Source of the DNA: Deltaproteobacteria bacterium
GTDB taxonomy: Bacteria; Desulfobacterota; DSM-4660; Desulfatiglandales; HGW-15
Reading direction: 5' to 3'
Length of the DNA: 16,272 nucleotides
Assembly (NCBI GenBank): GCA_019308525.1
Contig: JAFDIC010000107.1
Location: forward strand, 1-16,272
Positions 6,093 through 12,936 of the stretch are shown in pieces. The notes under the pieces are model-generated. The model made no database searches. It worked only from the letters and a program-made list of their open reading frames with translations, and was not told the DNA's origin. A program made the position numbers and the translations under genes. Each line of letters starts with the position of its first letter. Position 1 is the stretch's first letter.

Positions 6093-6268
6093 GAGGCGAC
6101 CTGTGGTAACTCCCTCTTTGCAATCCACTCCCTTGAATGGGGTGATTTAAGAGTGACAGACAGTATTTCCCTCAAGAGTCTCCTTTCCTTCTTGTTGATC
6201 ATCAGCAGGGCGCCGGTATTGTCCTCCAGTGCGATATTGACTTTGTTCTTATTGCCTTCTTGTTCCAT
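6083..6268 (-). CDS. Small hypothetical protein downstream of the HTH gene
   Basis: A 61-residue product I do not recognise. It is hydrophilic; residues 26-43 (KKERRLLREILSVTLKSP) look like a basic amphipathic helix, and the stretch after the start is rich in Asn and Lys. No Cys, His cluster, signal peptide or membrane segment is present. Its ATG lies three bases after the TAG of the HTH gene, with a weak AGAAAAAA-type upstream sequence, so it would depend on translational coupling. Its 3' end overlaps the convergent end of namZ by 10 bp. Gene status rests mainly on this tight spacing and on the promoter upstream of the pair. Confidence 0.5.
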   Translation of the reverse strand: MEQEGNKNKVNIALEDNTGALLMINKKERRLLREILSVTLKSPHSREWIAKRELPQVASYP

Positions 6269-6271
6269 GAT

Positions 6272-6442
6272 CTATTTTTTCTGCCCGCCACTTATCCATT
6301 TGTCGATGGCCTCTTTGTCAAACCGCCAAACACGGCCGATACGTATTGCGGGTATTTTCCCCTCCGCGGCATATTTACAGATAGTTATTTCATGTAGTTT
6401 GAGGTACTTTGCCAATTCCTTTGTTGTCATAATCTGTGGCAT
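6272..6442 (-). CDS. Excisionase-family helix-turn-helix DNA-binding protein (56 aa)
   Basis: A compact, complete winged-HTH protein of the MerR/excisionase class (HTH_17 type). The pattern is typical: TTKELAKYLKLHEITICKYA (6-25), then GKIPAIRIGRVWRFDKEAID (28-47) and KWIS near the end. These proteins bind DNA as phage or element excisionases, as antitoxin-like regulators or as small stand-alone transcription factors; no integrase is in view. The ATG at 6442 follows GGGAG with suitable spacing. A near-consensus sigma70 promoter lies about 60 bases upstream, and an inverted repeat beside it is a candidate operator for this protein. It is the first gene of a two-gene unit with the 61-residue ORF and is divergent from the nuclease gene at 6636. 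Confidence 0.85.
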   Translation of the reverse strand: MPQIMTTKELAKYLKLHEITICKYAAEGKIPAIRIGRVWRFDKEAIDKWISGGQKK

Positions 6443-6502
6443 GGTAATCTCCCGTACATATGTTTCTAAATCAATTGTTTTCTCTTTAAAGGCTCATAAT
6501 AA

Positions 6503-6531
6503 TTTATAGTACCCAAAACCTCTAAAGTCAA
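6503..6531 (-). promoter_or_regulatory. Sigma70-type promoter of the HTH / small-protein pair
   Basis: On the minus strand, TTGACT (6526-6531) and TATAAA (6503-6508) are separated by exactly 17 bases, each matching 5 of 6 consensus bases. The leader to ATG 6442 would be roughly 55 nt. It lies in the most AT-rich stretch of the window (about 6450-6635). The 15-bp dyad at 6540-6554 lies immediately upstream of its -35 box. Confidence 0.7.
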
Positions 6532-6539
6532 TAAAAAAC

Positions 6540-6554
6540 TGTTAAGAGTTAACA
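6540..6554. promoter_or_regulatory. 15-bp dyad, candidate operator between divergent promoters
   Basis: TGTTAA-GAG-TTAACA is a perfect 6-bp inverted repeat with a three-base centre. It lies next to the -35 box of the HTH-gene promoter and overlaps the candidate -35 box (TTAACA, 6549-6554) of the nuclease gene. One bound protein could therefore control both directions. Binding by the neighbouring HTH protein is a guess from proximity. A second near-palindrome lies at 6570-6586 with one mismatched pair. Confidence 0.45.
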
Positions 6555-6577
6555 AAAACACCTTATCTTTGCATATT
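6549..6577 (+). promoter_or_regulatory. Candidate promoter of the SNase-family nuclease gene
   Basis: TTAACA (6549-6554, 5 of 6) and CATATT (6572-6577, 4 of 6) have a 17-base spacer. The leader to ATG 6636 would be about 50 nt. The -35 box lies in the 15-bp dyad and the -10 box lies in the 17-bp near-palindrome TGCATATTTAATGTGCA (6570-6586), so both boxes lie in symmetric sequence. Confidence 0.35.
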
Positions 6578-6635
6578 TAATGTGCATTGTCTTTTTCCAA
6601 GTTTTATTCTAAGAAATTAAGGATAACTATAAGCT

Positions 6636-7256
6636 ATGAAACGCAAAAATCTCATCCTGCTTGTTATTTGCCTCTTCCTCTCTTTAGCGTTTGTAAGAAA
6701 AGAGAGAGTTTTTGTCAAATACGTCTATGACGGTGACACCATCCTCCTTGAAACCGGTCAGAGGGTGAGGTATGCAGGTATCGATGCCCCTGAATTGGAC
6801 CACGAAGGGAACAAAAATGAATTCATGGCCCGAGAGGCAAAAGAGTTCAACGAGGAATTAGTCATGGGCAAGCCCATAAGGCTCGAGCTCGACAAGAAGA
6901 AAAGAGACCGTTATGGCCGCCTCCTTGCCTATGTATACATTGAAAGCGGCCTCATGGTAAATGGGATGCTGGTAAGAAAAGGCCTGGCCCATGTCCTGGC
7001 TGATAGACCAAACCTTAAGCATTTCAAGCAGTTGTTAAGAATGCAGAGAATTGCAATGACTGAAGGTCTGGGGATATGGAAAAATCAGCCCATCAAGATA
7101 GAAGAATATTACATCGCCAGCAAGAAGTCTTTTCGTTTCCATCGGCCGAGTTGCCCCTTTGGCAGGAGGATATGGCCCAAGAATAGGCTGGTGTTCAAAG
7201 ACCGCAAGAGCGCATTCTGGAACGGCTTCAGCCCCTGCAAGAAATGCCGCCCCTGA
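6636..7256 (+). CDS. Exported SNase-family (thermonuclease-like) nuclease with C-terminal Cys/His zinc-type domain
   Basis: A protein of 206 residues. An N-terminal hydrophobic segment (about 5-20) after KRK is a signal peptide or membrane anchor, so the enzyme should act outside the cytoplasm. Residues 24-150 are a staphylococcal-nuclease domain. DGDT (32-35), RYAGIDAPE (45-53) and DRYGRLLAY (91-99) supply the calcium-binding acids and the catalytic Arg45, Glu53 and Arg95 equivalents. Family members cut DNA and RNA with calcium. Residues 158-206 form a small Ada-like metal-binding module, YYIASKKSFRFHRPSCPF to PCKKCRP, with His169, Cys173, Cys201 and Cys204 as likely ligands; this tail recurs on bacterial SNase proteins. 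AAGGA lies about 12 bases before the ATG, which is rather far. The gene is divergent from the HTH pair across an AT-rich promoter region. Confidence 0.88.
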   Translation: MKRKNLILLVICLFLSLAFVRKERVFVKYVYDGDTILLETGQRVRYAGIDAPELDHEGNKNEFMAREAKEFNEELVMGKPIRLELDKKKRDRYGRLLAYVYIESGLMVNGMLVRKGLAHVLADRPNLKHFKQLLRMQRIAMTEGLGIWKNQPIKIEEYYIASKKSFRFHRPSCPFGRRIWPKNRLVFKDRKSAFWNGFSPCKKCRP

Positions 7257-7374
7257 AAGAGGAACCCGGGTCAAAACTGCTTCCCTCGCCCCTTCTTGCC
7301 GAGGATCGAGGCTTCAAGCGGTCCTTTTCCTGTGCAGGAGATCGGGCATGAATCATTCCGCCGTAAGTGCAATA

Positions 7375-7407
7375 GGCTCAGGTGCTTTGTCCTCGTGCGC
7401 CTCAGCC
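7375..7407. terminator. Hairpin between convergent nuclease and cpoB genes, possible terminator
   Basis: The arms at 7375-7385 and 7397-7407 pair at 10 of 11 positions (one C-C mismatch, one G-T), with an 11-base loop. It lies in the 213-bp convergent gap (7257-7469), about 65 bp after the cpoB stop and 120 bp after the nuclease stop. Neither strand has a proper U-run after the stem, so any termination would be inefficient or protein-dependent. Nothing else recognisable is in the gap. Confidence 0.3.
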
Positions 7408-7469
7408 CGAATACTCTGTACCTTGCCGAAATGGAGGCGAGATTCCCTTTGCGAAGTCAGGGGAGAGGT

Positions 7470-8402
7470 TTATTTCAGTTGTCTTAGTTTTACCTGTGCT
7501 ATCTTTGCCTCATTTGAGCGGGGATATTTCTTTATGATCTTCTTAAGTAACAGTTTGGCGCTTATCCTATCCTTGATTTCCAGGAAAGCCATCGCCTGTC
7601 TCAACATGGCATTTGGCACCTTGTTGCCCCTGGGATACTTCTTGATGACATCCTGGTAAGCCAGGATCGCCTTCTCGTACTGCTTAAGGGCCATGAGAGA
7701 CTCACCGATCCAGAAATGGGCATTGTCTGCCAGGTCAGACGCCGGGTATTTCTTGAGGAATTCTCTGAAGCCCATCATGGCCTCTTCATACCTCCCCTTT
7801 TTGTACGAGGCCATGGAAGCATCATAGAGTTCCAACTCCGGCGACTTTTTCTTCTCTTTGAGAGGTGGCGGGGATACAGGTGGCCTCTCCTTTCGTGTCC
7901 CCTCGGAAGCCACCCTTCTTTGCCCCTCCTCCTTCGGGCGGGTCCTGGGCAATCTCGCCGCCGAGCTTCCCTTGATCAGAATCTCCAGATCTGAGACCCT
8001 CTCGTCCAAGCTGGCCACCCTCTCCTTGAAGACGTCCTGCTGGCCAAGATCCCTTTCCACCACCCTTCTGAGCATGTGTTCGTTGTCTTCCACCCGGCCT
8101 GAGAGCTTTCTTATCTCCTCTCTTGTCTGATCCATGTCAGCGCTCAATTCGGCCTGACTGGCCCTTATGCCGCTGAGGCTCGCCTCCAGATCGGTACCCA
8201 GCTTTCTCTCCAGGGCCTCCTGAGACCTCCTCAACTCCGCGACCTGCCTGGCAAGGATGTTTACCTGGTCGTTGAGATATGCAAAGTCAGTCTGAGATAT
8301 GCAAGATGTCAGAAGAAAGGCCATCCCCACCGTCACAATGGACCGTACCGTTTCTCTAAGTGCAGTGCTTCCCATAGTCTCTGCTACTCTGTTTCTCTTC
8401 AT
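7470..8402 (-). CDS. cpoB: CpoB (YbgF), Tol-Pal associated periplasmic TPR protein
   Basis: CpoB coordinates peptidoglycan synthesis with Tol-Pal driven outer-membrane constriction. From ATG 8402 it has 310 residues. A lipoprotein-type signal ends in LLTSC (Cys34), unusual beside the soluble E. coli form but frequent in this lineage. A coiled-coil region (about 45-130) corresponds to the trimerisation domain. A Pro/Lys/Arg-rich linker follows, then three TPR-like repeats from about 190 (YDASMASYKKGRYEEAMMGF, AHFWIGESLMALKQYEKAIL, RQAMAFLEIKDRISAKLLL). It is the last gene of the tol-pal block, 169 bp after pal. No clear Shine-Dalgarno precedes ATG 8402. ATG 8375 and a GTG at 8459 are alternatives; 8402 best fits a lipoprotein signal. 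A strong hairpin ends 13 bp upstream of the start. Confidence 0.9.
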   Translation of the reverse strand: MKRNRVAETMGSTALRETVRSIVTVGMAFLLTSCISQTDFAYLNDQVNILARQVAELRRSQEALERKLGTDLEASLSGIRASQAELSADMDQTREEIRKLSGRVEDNEHMLRRVVERDLGQQDVFKERVASLDERVSDLEILIKGSSAARLPRTRPKEEGQRRVASEGTRKERPPVSPPPLKEKKKSPELELYDASMASYKKGRYEEAMMGFREFLKKYPASDLADNAHFWIGESLMALKQYEKAILAYQDVIKKYPRGNKVPNAMLRQAMAFLEIKDRISAKLLLKKIIKKYPRSNEAKIAQVKLRQLK

Positions 8403-8414
8403 AAGCTGAGCGGA

Positions 8415-8457
8415 GGGAGAAATGCGGACTCCGATTCCCCGGACTCCGCCATCTCCC
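8415..8457 (-). promoter_or_regulatory. Strong hairpin in the pal-cpoB intergenic leader
   Basis: The outer arms GGGAGA/TCTCCC (8415-8420 with 8452-8457) enclose a 10-base inner stem (8424-8433 with 8440-8449, one C-C mismatch) and a six-base loop. The arms are GC-rich, so the hairpin should be stable. No T-run follows in the direction of transcription, so it is not a standard terminator. It lies just before the cpoB start, in a stretch lacking a clear ribosome-binding site. It could block RNA decay, tune cpoB translation or mark a processing site. Confidence 0.55.
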
Positions 8458-8571
8458 ACCCCGACTCGATCATTGTGCTCGTCCCCGGCACAGGAGGACC
8501 TATCGACAAGAAACCCTGCTCGGCCCTTTTAGGTGCCACGAGGTCCACCGCAGGAGTTGAACGTGAAGGGC

Positions 8572-9168
8572 CTACTTCACGAGCTTGAACTCGTCCCTTC
8601 TGTTCTTGGCCCAGGCCTCCGGGTTGTGTCTCGGATCCAGCGGTCTCTCTTCCCCGTAACTTATCGTGGACATCCTCTCTCCGGAGATACCCAACGCATT
8701 GAGGAACCTCCATGCGGCGTTTGCCCTTCTTTCTCCGAGGGCCAAGTTATACTCGTTGGTACCCCTTTCGTCGCAGTGACCTTCTATGACGACATTGTAT
8801 TCGGGATGTTTCCGCAACCATTCCGCCTTTTTCACCAAAACTTTCCGCGCCTGCGGCTTGAGTTCCGCCTTGTCAAAATCAAAATAGATATGTTCGGATT
8901 CGAACTCCCGTATTTCATTTCGAAGTTGTTGCGCCCTCTCGATCTCCCGCAGTCTTGCCTCCCTCTCGGCCTCTGCTTTCCTGTACTTCTCTTCTTCCAC
9001 CCCGGGTTTCGCAGGGGCCGCTTGCGGCCCTGGAGCAGGCCCTGGAGCAGGAGCCGGCTTGGTCACCTCCTCTTCCATTCTTACCTGTTTCTTGGCGCAG
9101 GAACTGACCATCAGCATTGATAGCACAAATGCCATTACACCCAGTACCATTATCGTTTTCCTTATCAT
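8572..9168 (-). CDS. pal: Pal, peptidoglycan-associated outer-membrane lipoprotein
   Basis: A protein of 198 residues. The signal peptide ends in the lipobox VSSC (Cys24), so the mature protein should be lipidated and anchored in the outer membrane. A Pro/Ala/Gly linker (about 37-56) and a charged helical stretch (57-90) lead to the OmpA-like domain at about 92-198. This has the expected IYFDFDKAELKPQARKVL start, IEGHCDERGTNEYNLALGERRA (the peptidoglycan-binding loop) and RRDEFKLVK end. It binds meso-diaminopimelate peptidoglycan and, in turn, TolB. The ATG at 9168 follows a GGAGG ribosome-binding site. A 182-bp AT-rich gap separates it from tolB and holds a candidate internal promoter. Its linker is encoded by short GC-rich repeats around 9030-9060. 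Confidence 0.96.
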   Translation of the reverse strand: MIRKTIMVLGVMAFVLSMLMVSSCAKKQVRMEEEVTKPAPAPGPAPGPQAAPAKPGVEEEKYRKAEAEREARLREIERAQQLRNEIREFESEHIYFDFDKAELKPQARKVLVKKAEWLRKHPEYNVVIEGHCDERGTNEYNLALGERRANAAWRFLNALGISGERMSTISYGEERPLDPRHNPEAWAKNRRDEFKLVK

Positions 9169-9249
9169 CCTAGATTACCTCCTGAATTCATTAGGTTTAT
9201 ACTTATCAAGACATTGAAAGACTTTCCCTGGCAAGGTAGAAGTGTTGTG

Positions 9250-9278
9250 TTTTTATCATGTTCTTATTATTATTTCAA
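9250..9278 (-). promoter_or_regulatory. Candidate internal promoter ahead of pal
   Basis: On the minus strand, TTGAAA (9273-9278) and TAAAAA (9250-9255) are 17 bases apart. TG lies one base ahead of the -10 box (TGATAAAAA), an extended -10 arrangement that compensates for the 4 of 6 match. The surrounding tolB-pal gap is strongly AT-rich. E. coli has both a whole-operon and a shorter downstream transcript for tol-pal; a separate pal promoter here would give extra pal-cpoB mRNA. Confidence 0.45.
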
Positions 9279-9350
9279 GAATTTAGATAAGGCTAAAATT
9301 TTTTTTGCAATCCAGTGGTTTTCTAAATCCCCGTCTGGCAAACATGAGGA

Positions 9351-10703
9351 TCAGTAGGGGGCCCATGAAGGTGCAGTCTGGTCTCCCTTCAGATCGGTGA
9401 TCCTGGTTTGGTCTAACCCATTCCCATTCATTATGTAAAGGCGATAGCGGCGATCCCTGTTGGAGCTAAACAGGATATACCTGCCGTCTGGAGACCAGCA
9501 AGGGTCTTCATTGCTCCCCGCTCCCCTTGTCAGGTTCTTTTGTTTGCCGTTCTCCGGGTCTATGGTGAAGATGTCAAAGCTCCCGTCACTCATGCCGGAA
9601 AAAGCGATCCGGTTCAGGGCGGACCATGAAGGAGAGGTATTATAGTTACCCTGGAAGGTTATCCGCCGCTCGCTCCCCGTGGTCAAGTCTTTGACGTATA
9701 TCTGCGGCGAGCCCGAGCGGTTGGAAACAAAGGCGATCTTTTTCCCATCCGGCGAAAAGGTGGGGGAAACATCGATACCCCAATGATCAGTAACCTGTCT
9801 CAAGATCCTCCCTTCAAGATCGATCAGGTATATGTCTGGGTCATTCTTGTGGCTCAAAGTAAGGGCCAGTCTCTTGCCATCGGGTGCCCATGCAGCACCG
9901 ATGTTTAAGCCCTTTCTTTGGGAAACTCTCTTTACATCACCGGATTTGAAGTCTTTTAGATACAGCATCGGGCCTCCGTCCTTATAGCTGACAAAGATCA
10001 GCTTGTCCCCCTCTGGCGACCATCTCGGAGAGAGATTGATGCTGTTATTGGAAGTAATCATCCTCACATTCTGCCCATCGTAGTCTGATACGTATATCTC
10101 CTTATGTCCCGTCGCATTGCTGACAAAGGCGACCTTTGTCAGGGATATCCCATCCTGCCCCGTCAACAGCTTGATGATTGCGCTGCTGACCCGGTGCATC
10201 AGGTACCTGTGTCTGCTTATCTTCCCTAGAAACCTCCGGGCCAATAACTGACGTCCCCAAAAGACGTCGAAGAGCCTCACCTCCAGCTCAATGTTGTTTC
10301 CTATGGTATTGTACCCTGCCTTCACCAGGAGTTCCGCGCCTATCACGGACCAGTCCTTGAAGCGGATTTCCTTGGGGGAAAGGGACTCGGCGTTTTCTTC
10401 CAGGAATGCCTCCCTGGGCATGGAGTTGAAGTAACCGCTCAGCCCAAGATCGCTTGAAAGCACGGAACGCAAGACTCGTGACAGCTCTCCATGCTCTCTT
10501 CCACTCGAGAGATTCACGAAGTCCGGTATGGCAATATTGATCCTCTGGATTGAAGGGGAGTTGATATCAATAAAGAGCTTCCCTTCTCCTGTGCTGGGAG
10601 ACAGAAAATGAACGGACATAATGGCCAGAAGCAGGGGAACTGCCCTGGCTATCCTAGTAGTTTTCAAGATCCTTGAGATTAAACCGTATTTGAATCTCTT
10701 CAT
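9351..10703 (-). CDS. tolB: TolB, periplasmic beta-propeller of the Tol-Pal system
   Basis: A protein of 450 residues, slightly longer than E. coli TolB. A long basic N-terminus (about 1-20) precedes the hydrophobic signal core (AVPLLLAIMSVHFL), so the protein is exported. The N-terminal domain (about 42-180) has KLFIDINSP and INIAIPDFVNLS, matching the TolB pattern. The C-terminal half is a propeller of repeated WSPDG / YVKDL blades, such as SPDGKKIAFVSNRSGSPQIY, RWSPEGDKLIFVSYKDGG and SPDGRYILFSSNRDRRYRLY. TolB binds Pal and is released by TolA. The start overlaps the end of tolA by 50 bp; moving it downstream would remove the signal peptide, so the overlap is probably real. AAGAG precedes the ATG. 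A 182-bp gap follows before pal. Confidence 0.95.
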   Translation of the reverse strand: MKRFKYGLISRILKTTRIARAVPLLLAIMSVHFLSPSTGEGKLFIDINSPSIQRINIAIPDFVNLSSGREHGELSRVLRSVLSSDLGLSGYFNSMPREAFLEENAESLSPKEIRFKDWSVIGAELLVKAGYNTIGNNIELEVRLFDVFWGRQLLARRFLGKISRHRYLMHRVSSAIIKLLTGQDGISLTKVAFVSNATGHKEIYVSDYDGQNVRMITSNNSINLSPRWSPEGDKLIFVSYKDGGPMLYLKDFKSGDVKRVSQRKGLNIGAAWAPDGKRLALTLSHKNDPDIYLIDLEGRILRQVTDHWGIDVSPTFSPDGKKIAFVSNRSGSPQIYVKDLTTGSERRITFQGNYNTSPSWSALNRIAFSGMSDGSFDIFTIDPENGKQKNLTRGAGSNEDPCWSPDGRYILFSSNRDRRYRLYIMNGNGLDQTRITDLKGDQTAPSWAPY

Positions 10704-11508
10704 AACTCTTCAGGTACCCTTCTGGGAACGGGGGTAGGGGATCTGAGCGCTCCACTGCTTTGGCCACAGACTGGTCAAATATGGCATTCGAAGATCTCTT
10801 TGCGAACTGCATTTCCATGATCTTCCCGTCTCTCCTGACCTTCACCACGATTACGGCCTCCAGACCTCTGGAACCTGGAATAGCAACCGGGTACGACCAG
10901 TTACTCTTGATCCTATTGTCGATTTCTGCTTTATAGATATCGGCGGAAACCCCGTAAAAGCCCCCGGCACGACTGCCACCCTGTTTGCTCCCCTCCATCG
11001 CCTTTTTCTCGATTCTTGACAGGGCTCTTTCGAGGATCTCTTCTTCTCCGGGCGCCACATCCTGGTTCCTGCCAAGATCTCTCTCTTGCCTTTGGACTTT
11101 TCTCTCTATCTTGGATATCACCTGGTCAAGGAGTTTAGAAGGATCAGCCTTTGGCTTTTCCGGCAATATTTTCTTTTTATTGATGGTCTTCTTGGCGATC
11201 ACCACCGGCTTGCGCTTTTTCGTTCTTACGATGCGCTTGGCCTTCGGCTTCTTGCCAACGATGGCCTTTGCCTCTTCTTTCCTGGTGATTCTTGGGGTTT
11301 TGACCCGCGGCAGTTCCCCCGAGGGCAATTCAACCAGATCAACTTCGTACACCATGCCTTCAAAACGACTGGTCTTTGACATGGGTTCCGGCAAAAAGAA
11401 AATCAGCGAAAGTAAGAGGGCATGGAACAGGATTGAAAGGACCAGCATGGGGCTCCACCCCTCGTCCTTTGTATCACCGGATTTCCCTTTTGACCATGCG
11501 ACTATCAT
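10654..11508 (-). CDS. tolA: TolA / TonB C-terminal domain energy transducer
   Basis: A protein of 284 residues. One inner-membrane anchor lies at about 20-40 (PMLVLSILFHALLLSLIFFL) after a short cytoplasmic tail. The centre (about 65-175) is a charged, Lys/Arg/Glu-rich extended helix that spans the periplasm, much shorter than the E. coli TolA helix but usual for this group. The C-terminal TonB/TolA fold (about 187-284) has IYKAEIDNRIKSNWSYP, AVIVVKVRRDGKIM and SVAKAVERSDPLPPFPE. It carries the force made by TolQR to TolB and Pal. Position between tolR and tolB favours TolA over TonB. It starts 33 bp after tolR; its stop TAG lies 50 bp inside tolB. Confidence 0.93.
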   Translation of the reverse strand: MIVAWSKGKSGDTKDEGWSPMLVLSILFHALLLSLIFFLPEPMSKTSRFEGMVYEVDLVELPSGELPRVKTPRITRKEEAKAIVGKKPKAKRIVRTKKRKPVVIAKKTINKKKILPEKPKADPSKLLDQVISKIERKVQRQERDLGRNQDVAPGEEEILERALSRIEKKAMEGSKQGGSRAGGFYGVSADIYKAEIDNRIKSNWSYPVAIPGSRGLEAVIVVKVRRDGKIMEMQFAKRSSNAIFDQSVAKAVERSDPLPPFPEGYLKSYEEIQIRFNLKDLENY

Positions 11509-11541
11509 GAATACTGTGGCCTTAAGGGCCTATTATGCCCC

Positions 11542-11946
11542 TCAATCAATGGGCTCGGTCACCATTCCAAGCCTGTCAACGCCCGCCCTCTTGACGCCGG
11601 CTATGACCTGGATGACATACCCGTAGGGGACCTCCTTGTCGGCCCGCAAAAGGATCTCTTTGCTCTTCCGGTACTTGAGAATCGCCTTTACCTTGTTCTC
11701 AAGCTCATCGGGCTTTATCTTTGTTCTCTCCAGAAAGATCTCCTTTTTCCTGTTAATGGTAAGCACCAGGGGATCTTCGGACGTCTTTATGTTCTTGGCG
11801 ACTGTTTCAGGGAGGTTCACCTCCACGCCCTGCATCATCATGGGAGCGGTAACCATGAAAATAATCAGCAACACCAGCATAACGTCAACAAAGGGAGTTA
11901 CGTTGATGTCCGACATGAATCTCTTTCCGTTGGCAGGGTTGTTCAT
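11542..11946 (-). CDS. tolR: TolR / ExbD-family proton-channel subunit
   Basis: A protein of 134 residues. A short cytoplasmic N-terminus (MSDINVTPFVDVMLVLL) leads into a single membrane helix at about 17-37. Asp21 in that helix corresponds to the essential proton-carrying aspartate of the ExbD/TolR family. The periplasmic domain follows, with VEVNLPET and VLTINRKKEIFLE strands, and ends in VKRAGVDRLGMVTEP, the standard ExbD C-terminus. Together with TolQ it converts the proton motive force into movement of TolA. It starts three bases after the tolQ stop and is followed 33 bp later by tolA. Confidence 0.96.
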   Translation of the reverse strand: MNNPANGKRFMSDINVTPFVDVMLVLLIIFMVTAPMMMQGVEVNLPETVAKNIKTSEDPLVLTINRKKEIFLERTKIKPDELENKVKAILKYRKSKEILLRADKEVPYGYVIQVIAGVKRAGVDRLGMVTEPID

Positions 11947-11949
11947 CTC

Positions 11950-12747
11950 TTATGCCCGTTCAAAGCCCTGCATGGATTCCCTTGTGACCATCCTGCGCTT
12001 TATGAACTGTCTTTCCACGAGGCTCATGAAGTCAGAAGCAAAATTATCCATCTCAGAACGAAGGGTCATTGCCCCCTGGTTGAAATAGTTAAAGGCTACG
12101 ACCGCCGGAATAGCCGCAGCCAAGCCCGCCGCTGTTGCAATAAGGGCCTCTGAAATCCCCGGAGCCACCACTGCCAGGCTTGCAGAACCCCTCATGCCTA
12201 TACCCCTGAAAGACTCCATGATACCCCATACGGTCCCGAACAGCCCTATGAAGGGCGCAGTGTTCCCGGTCGTCGCCAGGAAGGAAAGGAACCTCTCCAT
12301 CCTGTTGCTTTGATCTATAGTCTCCCTCCTCAGGGCACGACCAACATTCTCCAGCACAGGTTGCACCATCGCCGGGTCCCACTCACCGGGATTGGAAGGG
12401 TTTTGGATTTTCATAGCCCTTTTGAGCTCCGCGTAACCCGACCTGAACAGATGTGCCACAGGGCTCCACACCATGTCTTCCGAGTCGGCGTATATCTGGT
12501 TCAATGCAGAGCTTCCCCAAAAGAGGTCCAAGAAATATGCCGTCTCCTGCTTGGCCTTCCTGAACAGCCTCCATTTCATGAATATTATCGCCCAAGAGAG
12601 AACCGAAAAGAGCAAAAGGATCAGTAGTACCGCCTTAACCACCGGTCCAGCATGGGCGAGCATTTGAAGCACGTCAGAACTGAAGCCTGTTCTGAAGGAT
12701 ACTGCACTGGTGATTGCCAAGAAAAAAGGATTTGTTGTTAGTGTCAT
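11950..12747 (-). CDS. tolQ: TolQ / ExbB-family proton-channel subunit
   Basis: A protein of 265 residues with three membrane helices at about 36-56, 155-177 and 198-222, separated by the large cytoplasmic loop expected of TolQ. Conserved segments are ATTGNTAPFIGLFGTVWGIM (158-177) and APGISEALIATAAGLAAAIP (195-214), which line the proton path with TolR. It is the first gene of tolQRAB-pal-cpoB. ATG 12747 has GAGG with 9-base spacing. Two further AGGAGG stretches lie higher in the leader (about 12787-12815) with no convincing ORF behind them. A near-consensus promoter lies about 85 bp upstream. Confidence 0.96.
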   Translation of the reverse strand: MTLTTNPFFLAITSAVSFRTGFSSDVLQMLAHAGPVVKAVLLILLLFSVLSWAIIFMKWRLFRKAKQETAYFLDLFWGSSALNQIYADSEDMVWSPVAHLFRSGYAELKRAMKIQNPSNPGEWDPAMVQPVLENVGRALRRETIDQSNRMERFLSFLATTGNTAPFIGLFGTVWGIMESFRGIGMRGSASLAVVAPGISEALIATAAGLAAAIPAVVAFNYFNQGAMTLRSEMDNFASDFMSLVERQFIKRRMVTRESMQGFERA

Positions 12748-12838
12748 TGATATCGTCCTCGTATTATGTCGCTGACCCCGGACAAACCTCCTAATCCAAT
12801 CCTCCTACAAAAGGGCCAGTCTGGCGCAAGTAAGACGT

Positions 12839-12868
12839 ATTATAGTTGCATCCTGTCTTGCGTTTCAA
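12839..12868 (-). promoter_or_regulatory. Sigma70-type promoter of the tol-pal operon
   Basis: On the minus strand, TTGAAA (12863-12868) and a perfect TATAAT (12839-12844) are spaced by 18 bases. The start would lie near 12832, giving a leader of about 85 nt before tolQ. It lies in the gap after mobB, so tol-pal should be transcribed independently of the molybdenum-cofactor genes. Confidence 0.7.
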
Positions 12869-12936
12869 GGATATTCCATTAGATCCCCTAATCCCTCGCT
12901 CGAAATGGTCCCGTAATACCTTCTCACTCGAGTTAC

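Noticed and set aside
7159..7659. 166-codon plus-strand frame overlapping the nuclease end and cpoB
   Set aside because: It runs out of frame through the nuclease C-terminus and antisense through cpoB, with no family pattern.
8399..8713. Minus-strand frame overlapping the pal end
   Set aside because: Out of frame with Pal, which has complete motifs to its stop at 8572. The remainder of the gap is better explained by the hairpin.
9280..9350. Intrinsic terminator after tolB
   Set aside because: The A-rich run on the minus strand is not a U-tract in the direction of transcription, and no stable stem precedes it.
10985..11626. 213-codon plus-strand frame
   Set aside because: Antisense to tolA and the end of tolR; the composition reflects the Lys/Arg-rich TolA helix read backwards.
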